DNA of 24,026 nucleotides from Trichomonas tenax (Eukaryota; Parabasalia; Trichomonadida; Trichomonadidae), in assembly GCA_023091735.1 (NCBI GenBank), contig JALKBU010000804.1:1-24026 (forward strand). The letters are read 5' to 3'. Under the pieces are notes generated by a model, which was not told the DNA's origin, did no database searches, and saw nothing but the letters and a program-made list of their open reading frames with translations. Both the position numbers and the translations under genes were made by a program. Shown in pieces: positions 18,033-24,026 of the stretch (positions within the stretch are counted from its first letter, which is position 1; each line of letters starts with the position of its first letter).

Positions 18033-18821
18033 TTAATTTTGCGCATTTTCTTGCTTTGGCTGTTCATTATTAGACTGCTGTTGTTCCTCTTTCTGTTGAG
18101 GCTGCTCTTCAGCTGGTTTTGGCTGTTCTTTTGGCTTTGTCGGTTTCTTTGGTTTTTGAGCAGCGTTTGGCTTTTGAACGTGTTCATGTGGCTTCTGGGC
18201 AGCTTTTTCGTTAAATTCTTTGACTTCAACTTCTAATTTTTTGATTAATTCTTCGATTTTGATTTCTTCCTTTGTCTTTTCAATCGGCTTGTAACCATCG
18301 ATCAGCTCAATCAGTTCTTTCACGAAAGCTGCAGAATCAACAGATAATTGTGTGCAGCACGCGACGTAAAGCGAAAGGAAGCATGGCAGGAAAACATTTG
18401 AGTCAGAGTTGAATTGCTTGTACTCCTCTGCGAATTTGAGAAGATCTTTCTTTTCTTTCTCGATGTTTTCTTGAGTTTCTTCATCTCTTACGTCTTTGAT
18501 GCTTTCCTGGTACTGCGTGAAGACTCTAGACAAGTGCTCATATTTGGACTGTAAATCTGTGATTGTTCCAAGTGTTGGAGATAATTTTTTCAAAAAATGG
18601 ATAAAAGAGTTTGCAAACTTAACGCCTGACTTAATGAATCCATTGTATATCGGAATCAACTGTTCTGAGGATGATTTAGCGAACACGAAGATCGCTTTCG
18701 AGAAATATTCCTGAATATCGCTGGAAATCGACAGCATAGTGTCGTTCTGCTTCTTTATCAGTTTCTCCGTTTGATCGATGTGTTCAGATGAAGGAATCGG
18801 CGGCGTTACGCTTCTGAACAT
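18033..18821 (-). CDS. Helical (coiled-coil / BAR-like?) protein with charged low-complexity tail
   Basis: The 262-residue product has an N-terminal block (about 10-200) predicted by eye to be almost wholly helical, with heptad-like spacing around TEKLIKKQNDTML and LLKFAEEYKQF. About 60 residues rich in K, P, Q and E follow, with AQKP and PKPAEEQPQQ repeats. The helical length and an FFSK-like amphipathic pattern would fit a BAR/IMD-type membrane-curving domain, but no diagnostic motif proves it. The tail resembles a disordered Pro-rich interaction region. The ATG at 18821 lacks the TC-A-run context; three TTTACATGWYA motifs lie 55-120 bp upstream. The stop reads TAAA. It lies downstream of the Nap1 gene on the same strand, about 595 bp away. 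Confidence 0.7.
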   Translation of the reverse strand: MFRSVTPPIPSSEHIDQTEKLIKKQNDTMLSISSDIQEYFSKAIFVFAKSSSEQLIPIYNGFIKSGVKFANSFIHFLKKLSPTLGTITDLQSKYEHLSRVFTQYQESIKDVRDEETQENIEKEKKDLLKFAEEYKQFNSDSNVFLPCFLSLYVACCTQLSVDSAAFVKELIELIDGYKPIEKTKEEIKIEELIKKLEVEVKEFNEKAAQKPHEHVQKPNAAQKPKKPTKPKEQPKPAEEQPQQKEEQQQSNNEQPKQENAQN

Positions 18822-19414
18822 AAATTTTTTTATTTTATATCAAAAATTTTGTCATTTTGCAAACATAAATTTATTTTACATGATAAAAATTAGTTTACAT
18901 GACACATTTTATTTTGTCGCGACAAATTTTATTTTACATGACAAATTAGTATTGAGACTTATTTTTTTTTTCATATATAGATTTAGTAATTGATAAGTTT
19001 AAACAGGAAAAAATTAAAGAGTTTAATAAGCACTATATATTCAGAAATAAACATCTTTATCTCATAAGAAAGAAATAAATGAAAACATAATCAAAGAAGG
19101 AAACTTTCAGCTGATGGATTTATTGTATCGCCTACATGAAGTATCAGGAGGGATTTGTAATCTTCATAATGATCTTTATCCAAATGCATTTAAGGATTTT
19201 TGAAAGCTTGGATCAATATTTGGAAGATGTGAAAACTATGTAATAGCTTCAAGTATTATTTTTCATAAACTAGATTGAATCTTCGAATCTCAATTTTGTC
19301 GACCTTTCTATTTCCCGAATATCATTGCGGCGATTCTCTCTTTCTTTCCACTCTTCTGAATATGATTCCATCGATAATAATACAAAAATGTGTGATAAAA
19401 AATTAATTTTAGTT
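18822..19414. other. Spacer between the Nap1 gene and the helical-protein gene
   Basis: The first 120 bp hold the ACATG motif cluster (next entry). At 19114-19276 a frame beginning MDLLYRLHEVSGG reads on through one TGA and looks somewhat protein-like, so it may be a small relic, but it is too short to assign. Otherwise AT-rich with no gene. Confidence 0.5.
18875..18943. promoter_or_regulatory. Cluster of three TTTACATGWYA motifs with a GTCGCGAC palindrome
   Basis: TTTACATGATA (18875-18885), TTTACATGACA (18894-18904) and TTTACATGACA (18933-18943) lie upstream of the gene starting at 18821. Between the last two is the perfect 14-bp palindrome TTTGTCGCGACAAA (18913-18926), and the flanking GACAMATTTTATTTT unit is tandemly repeated. 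A regulatory cluster or a repeat remnant are both possible. Confidence 0.5.
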
Positions 19415-22400
19415 TTAACGTGTCTCCGGATAACTGTGAGTGAGGAGTGAGTATGGGAAGACGTTCTTCATTCTTCCGTACTCTAACTTGCTGCAGAGCT
19501 TAGGGAATTGGTCCATAAGGATGTATCTTGGATTGAGTGATTCGTAAGGGATTTGACCCGAACGCGCTTGAATGATTTGGGAGACTTTCGTGAAGAAGAG
19601 TTCAATGGCATTCTGCAGCTTGATGTAGGAGGCTTCGTTGAAGAAGCATGGTGTGAGTTCGATGATCAAATCAAAGGAGTATGGAAGAAGATGAATGTTG
19701 TGTGATAATGTGTTATTGTCAGGATCGAATTGGATATTGTCGAAGTATGGACCAGCGACAAGTGCAGCAATGTATGTGAAGAAGTCATTCAAGCCATCTT
19801 CGTGAGGCTTGATGCGAGATTGCAATCTGAACTGAATGAACCAATTTGTTTCTTCCTTGCTGAAGATCTCCTTAAGAAGGTGTGTTTCTGGTTTGTCTTC
19901 TAACTCAGTGGTGACAATCATGTCTGCGATGCCTGGGATTGCTTCTTCGATGACTAAACTAATCGCACGCCTGATGATCTTCCTGAGACACAATCCAACA
20001 GAGAGAGAAAGCAAAGCGCGCGATGCCGCTGATGCCATCTTGTGTTTGAAGACTGCCTGCAAGTTCTTCAAGTTCGGTCTGATGAGTTCGAATGCTTGGT
20101 GAACGATGTAGAAGTTCTCAACGATTCCGTTCGTCAATGTAGCGTCGAGATAAAGGAATCCGTGAATGCCTAAGACCCTGAAAACAGACCTATAGTAGCT
20201 GATTTTGTGTGTTGACATATCGAAGCTGTCCGCGAAGTGGTTATAAAGTGCTGTGTCATAACCGGAATCAACGAACTTCGAAATTGCCTCAGCAAAGATC
20301 TGAATCAAGCGCGATGGGTCTGTCATCTCTCTTGGCTCCATTTCTGCTCTTCCAATCAATGCTTGTGCCTGCTGCGAAAGCGAAGTTCCGCTGAAGAAAG
20401 AGTTCCTGAGTGAATACTCAAACAAACCTCTTCTGAAGACGAGTTCTTCATCCTCGAACTGATCGATGTTCAATGCGCGCGCGTGGTTGAAGAATGTCCA
20501 GACAGTGTGCGCTGCGTTGAGTAATGCGTTTGTGTTGGATGTGAGGTTGAGGAAGACGATTCTCAGTAAATCTGACGTCAATCTGCGAATGATATATGGT
20601 GAGATATCGATGTTTCTTCCGAGAACATTGACTGACCTTGGAAGGTTCTCGATAAGGCAGTTTGCGTAAGCGATCGAGTTGATCTCGTTTGCCTCGTTCA
20701 AACAGAACTCCATCTTCCTCAAGTTGTGCGTTAAGTCCTCCTTGGGGACATCCATTCCGATTGGGCCATCAAGGCTGTACTGCATGACGCGGGACTTTGA
20801 AGAAAGAATGCCTGTCAAAAGAGAGAAGATTCTTGTCGTGAACGACTGCCTGATCTTGTTCTCTAAGATGTATGCTGCTGTCTGCGATTCGGTGGAGTGC
20901 ATGGAGATGACGATTCTATCGTAGTTGAACAACTCGAAGACATAGATGAAAGCCGTGCATTCGCCGATTGGTGCAATTGGTGTCTGGATGAACTTGTCGA
21001 ACTTAGAGAGATGGCGCCACATCGTGTGAAGCTGGCACGAGTCTAAGAACCACATAACAGGGTCCTGGCATGCGCTCGCGTGCATAGAGATTGTCATCAA
21101 GTGCTCGCAAAGAGGAATCAAGAATGAAACGCGGAACTTTTGCGCAACAACGTTATGTCTGTGCAAAGCTCTTCCGTGTGTCAACTGCAGCGGATAGAAA
21201 TCGTATCTGATGCCTCGATCGAACTTATCCATGTCGAGATCTTCCAGCGATTCAAGAATCAGTTTTCCTGTTGCAACAACGTCAGCGCCAGCGATACCTA
21301 AGTCGGTTCCGAACTTTCCTAAGATGTAAGAAAGGTGGTCAGCATCGACAGTCGCGAGGTTGTAAAGGAAGAACCTCTCGATCTCTGTCTTCCTCTTGAT
21401 GAAGATGTCCGAGAGCTTGACGATGTACTGCATAATCCTGGAGACTGTCTTCACGTGATCTGGGTTGTGGCTGTACTTGTCGTTGATCCTGAAGAAGAGA
21501 TCAATCTCGTAATAGCAAAAAGCAGCGATTGCACGAACGATGTGGATGGATCTCAAGAAATCATTGAAATCGAGGTCCGCGAAGTTAACAACTTCACCGG
21601 CGAGAAGAACTAATTGCTTCATTCTGTACAGGTGCGATTCCTTGCTCTTTCTCGCGATGGACATGTTGAGGGTCTGCGTGAGACTCGAAAGAGACTTCGA
21701 AGGAACAGCAACTTTGATGAGTTCTTCGATCTGGATCGGGAAGTTCCTTGAGAGATAGAAAACTCCTGTTTCTGAGAGCACGGCGTGTCCGAGAGCAGAG
21801 AATTGCTGGTTCTCATCCAAAAAAGAGGTAAAAACTAACGTGAAGAGCGTTAAAACTTCCTGAATGAACGCAATATTCGCGATGTATGTGTATTCGTTGA
21901 TTGGCATCGAATCTCCGAGTGTTGACTCTGGTGTCTTCTCGTAGATGGAGAGCATGGACCAGTCGAAGACCGTCCAGTCAGCGAAAAGCGTCGAAAAGAA
22001 AGGAAGCAAGTGAACAACCATCAATGACATTTTTTCCTTAATGAAATCGAGCTGATTCGCGATGAACGCGAAGGGCTCGTCCTGGCAGTGAGTAACGAAG
22101 TCGAGAAGATTCTCAAATTGGCACTGGAGAGGCAATGTGCTTGGAAGTGTCGAAGAAGAGAATAATTGGATTAAAAACTTAGCAGCTGTGATTCTATGGA
22201 GGTAAAGAACGATTCTGCAAATGGCACTGAACAATTTTAACGAAGATAAAGTGATAGGAAGATTCCAGCGGAAATCAAACTCTCTGCTTGTTTGTGTCAT
22301 CACCTTTAGCTGTTCTATTGACAATGAGCACCAATAAACTGTGTAATCTATCGTTCTTATCGGCATAATCATTTGCATTGCGATTTTTTCGCGTGTTTGG

Positions 22401-22618
22401 TAAAGATTTTGTGGTAATGTCGGTAGAGGTGTTTTTTTGAGTTTTGCGTTAACGAAATTTGACGCATATTGCTTGATTTTCATGCCTTCAGATGACGAAA
22501 TCATTTTCATGATCTCTCCGTCCTCTCTAAACTGGTGGGCTGCGAACTCCAGACTCGCGAGAACGTATTCTGAATGTTTGAGTAAAATTTCAGTCTCTTC
22601 AAATCTTCCTTCGGTCAT
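19415..22618 (-). CDS. Nap1/HEM (NCKAP1-type) subunit of the SCAR/WAVE complex
   Basis: The 1067-residue, largely helical protein is near the length of animal NCKAP1 (about 1130). Landmarks in its last third follow the HEM family in order: VFRVLGIHGFLYLDATL (compare the L-G-P-Y-G-x-x-F-L-x-E-x-L region), LLSLSVGLCLRKIIRRAIS near 870, IEEAIPGIADMI, and the C-terminal VFPYSLLTHSY at about 1052-1062, matching the family's CFPYVLLRNAY ending. In other eukaryotes Nap1 pairs with Sra1/PIR121 to hold SCAR inactive until Rac-GTP releases it to stimulate Arp2/3 actin branching. Here it would serve the amoeboid spreading of trichomonads. The start is set by the TCAAAAAA context. The stop reads TAAAA. 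The identification is by recalled family pattern, not alignment. Confidence 0.8.
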   Translation of the reverse strand: MTEGRFEETEILLKHSEYVLASLEFAAHQFREDGEIMKMISSSEGMKIKQYASNFVNAKLKKTPLPTLPQNLYQTREKIAMQMIMPIRTIDYTVYWCSLSIEQLKVMTQTSREFDFRWNLPITLSSLKLFSAICRIVLYLHRITAAKFLIQLFSSSTLPSTLPLQCQFENLLDFVTHCQDEPFAFIANQLDFIKEKMSLMVVHLLPFFSTLFADWTVFDWSMLSIYEKTPESTLGDSMPINEYTYIANIAFIQEVLTLFTLVFTSFLDENQQFSALGHAVLSETGVFYLSRNFPIQIEELIKVAVPSKSLSSLTQTLNMSIARKSKESHLYRMKQLVLLAGEVVNFADLDFNDFLRSIHIVRAIAAFCYYEIDLFFRINDKYSHNPDHVKTVSRIMQYIVKLSDIFIKRKTEIERFFLYNLATVDADHLSYILGKFGTDLGIAGADVVATGKLILESLEDLDMDKFDRGIRYDFYPLQLTHGRALHRHNVVAQKFRVSFLIPLCEHLMTISMHASACQDPVMWFLDSCQLHTMWRHLSKFDKFIQTPIAPIGECTAFIYVFELFNYDRIVISMHSTESQTAAYILENKIRQSFTTRIFSLLTGILSSKSRVMQYSLDGPIGMDVPKEDLTHNLRKMEFCLNEANEINSIAYANCLIENLPRSVNVLGRNIDISPYIIRRLTSDLLRIVFLNLTSNTNALLNAAHTVWTFFNHARALNIDQFEDEELVFRRGLFEYSLRNSFFSGTSLSQQAQALIGRAEMEPREMTDPSRLIQIFAEAISKFVDSGYDTALYNHFADSFDMSTHKISYYRSVFRVLGIHGFLYLDATLTNGIVENFYIVHQAFELIRPNLKNLQAVFKHKMASAASRALLSLSVGLCLRKIIRRAISLVIEEAIPGIADMIVTTELEDKPETHLLKEIFSKEETNWFIQFRLQSRIKPHEDGLNDFFTYIAALVAGPYFDNIQFDPDNNTLSHNIHLLPYSFDLIIELTPCFFNEASYIKLQNAIELFFTKVSQIIQARSGQIPYESLNPRYILMDQFPKLCSKLEYGRMKNVFPYSLLTHSYPETR

Positions 22619-22626
22619 TTTTTTGA
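22619..22626 (-). promoter_or_regulatory. Initiator-like TCAAAAAA at the Nap1 start codon
   Basis: On the minus strand TC plus six A directly precedes the ATG at 22618, identical to the kinase and surface-protein starts. Confidence 0.55.
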
Positions 22627-23733
22627 TATATATTTCTCACTTCATTTCATTAAAAAAGCAATCTTGAAAAACTCGAATTTGGCATCTGCATACAACATTA
22701 TGGCTATTTTTAACCTAAAATCGCCAAAATAATTTCTCGAAAAATGAATTTCTTATTTCTCTTTTTAATCATAAATATATTATCTATGTCGTATGTAAAA
22801 GCCAAAAATCAATAAATTTGGGTAAAATAAGGCATTCATTTTTTTGATGATTTTCATTTTTGAATTTTAATCGGTGAAATAATAACGATATTGTATGTAA
22901 TGAATAAATTTGCTGTTAAAATAAGAAATTCGCAAAAAAAAATTAAAGTTTTCGATTTTGACTTTAAAATTAATATATGCATAGGATAAAAATAATAAAT
23001 TTTATAAAATTAAGATAAAATAATAAGATTGGAAATCTCGATTTGGATTACGAGAGAAGTGTATCAACTCTGGGGTCAGAACCAGATCAAACATGTATGG
23101 ACAAATATAACTCTTATGTGATGCCATACATAGTTGTAATGTTAAATATATATAATATCGTTTCATATTTTTCATTAACAATTTGATATCAGCTTATTAT
23201 TGAGTAAATAGCAATATTTATTATAAATAAATCACATTCCAACAACATAGTAACATATTACAAATAATTCAAGCTCCTAATTGAATAATTGTTCAGTATC
23301 TTAATTTATAAATACACGAAATCATTGCGGAGACGACAATATACATAGATGCATGCACATATTACATGTTTTTAACGTGATACACCAACTTATACTCATA
23401 GCCTCCCAATGAATATGCTGAAATTAGTGATTAATAAAAATAAAATGTTCAAAAATAAAAACGATGAAAAATAATTAGCATCATATATACTATTTTATTA
23501 ATGTAAACAGTGTCAAATAAATTGTGAAAAAACGTGACGTTTAACCTTATCCACCTTTTAAAATATGGTTTATTATAACATTTACATAATGGTAATGATA
23601 ATTTTGCAAATTTTGGTCGCTAAAAACCAAATTTGAGAGTTAAAACGCTTCTATCATCGCATTCAGCTTTATCTCACCCTTTTTAACAAAAGATTATTTA
23701 ATTTTTTTAATCATAAATACTTTTGGGGAAAAA
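22627..23733. other. Very AT-rich spacer, no gene seen
   Basis: No gene is supported. One 23-codon ORF at 22744-22815 begins MNFLFLFLIINILSMSYV and has the look of a secretion signal, but it stops at once with TAA. In AT-rich DNA a short hydrophobic frame is expected by chance. Confidence 0.6.
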
Positions 23734-23943
23734 TTTTTCTTCTGCGGTGTAGTCCCGCGACCTTCATAACTTTTTATCTAATCAATATTTTTTCGATTTG
23801 AAAGTACTTTCATGTACTTATTGATAGTTGTCTATCCAGTGGTATAAGTGGCACAGTCTATATATCTATCAAATCATTGATTGCATTTCAAATCGTACGA
23901 AAATATACGATTTCCAGCATAAATGTATGCACTAATATGCAGC
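23734..23943 (+). repeat. 210-bp dispersed repeat, copy 2
   Basis: It matches 11891-12100 without gaps and with about 11 differences, and is in the same orientation 11.8 kb away. It begins near CTGCGGTGTAGTCCCGCG and ends at TAATATGCAGC. Its end carries a perfect 8-bp stem AAATCGTA / TACGATTT, and CGATTTGAAA pairs exactly with TTTCAAATCG. Sequence after the repeat (GCTGAGG...TCTCAGC) differs from copy 1, so the boundary near 23943 is real. Confidence 0.9.
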
Positions 23944-24026
23944 GCTGAGGAAAGATGGTGTCTCAGCGCATAATTTTTTTTCATTGCCAAATCTAAGATT
24001 CTAAAATTTTACATTATTACAGCTGC

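Noticed and set aside
18000..18236. Hydrophobic F/L/W-rich plus-strand frame
   Set aside because: It is the antisense of the K/P/Q/E-rich tail of the gene at 18033-18821. Such tails give hydrophobic antisense frames.
1..24026. Spliceosomal introns with trichomonad-type ACTAACACACAG acceptor
   Set aside because: I did not see this acceptor sequence, and the intact genes are open from start to stop without it.
1..24026. CRISPR arrays, bacterial operons or rRNA genes
   Set aside because: There are no regularly spaced identical short repeats, no ribosome binding sites in bacterial arrangement, and no rRNA-like conserved stretch.

Overview
This window looks like nuclear DNA of a parabasalid protist (trichomonad), most likely a Tritrichomonas-type genome. 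This is inferred from gene content and style, not from a database match. Genes are intron-free, of moderate GC, and sit in very AT-rich spacers. The gene types are typical of trichomonads: a TKL kinase fused to ARM/HEAT-like repeats, BspA-type leucine-rich repeat genes, a two-repeat Myb protein, a single-pass beta-helix-like surface protein, and many decayed repeats. Four of the six intact genes have TC followed by 4-6 A directly before the chosen ATG. Four of six have a TAA stop followed by A, giving the TAAA tetranucleotide known as a trichomonad polyadenylation signal.

Layout. 1-720: AT-rich spacer with a perfect-arm palindrome (364-386) and a long hairpin (596-656). 722-1807 (-): type II membrane glycosyltransferase with a DSD motif. 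About 2005-2800 (+): a decayed gene with an in-frame TGA, a one-base homopolymer frameshift and an in-frame TAA. 2886-3560: an unrecognised GC-richer block. 4105-7623 (+): TKL kinase with ARM-like repeats. 7624-8824: spacer with a possible relic ORF and three hairpins. 8825-9955: two BspA-type LRR fragments tail to tail, one frameshifted. 9980-10079: a 100-bp hairpin element. 10080-12346: spacer with a TIR mini-element, a GC-rich island and copy 1 of a 210-bp repeat. 12347-13450: a 1.1-kb element with about 50-bp terminal inverted repeats around a truncated MULE-like transposase fragment. 13451-15092: spacer. 15093-15683 (+): Myb protein. 16597-17931 (+): surface protein. 18033-18821 (-): helical protein with a charged low-complexity tail. 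19415-22618 (-): Nap1/HEM subunit of the SCAR/WAVE complex. 22619-24026: spacer, ending in copy 2 of the 210-bp repeat.

The intact genes do not form a pathway. They represent ordinary trichomonad functions: Golgi glycosylation, signalling, transcription, cell surface, and actin nucleation control through Rac-SCAR. The most interesting non-gene structures are the 210-bp repeat with nested self-complementary stems, the TIR element, the TTTACATGWCA intergenic motif family and the shared start-codon context.
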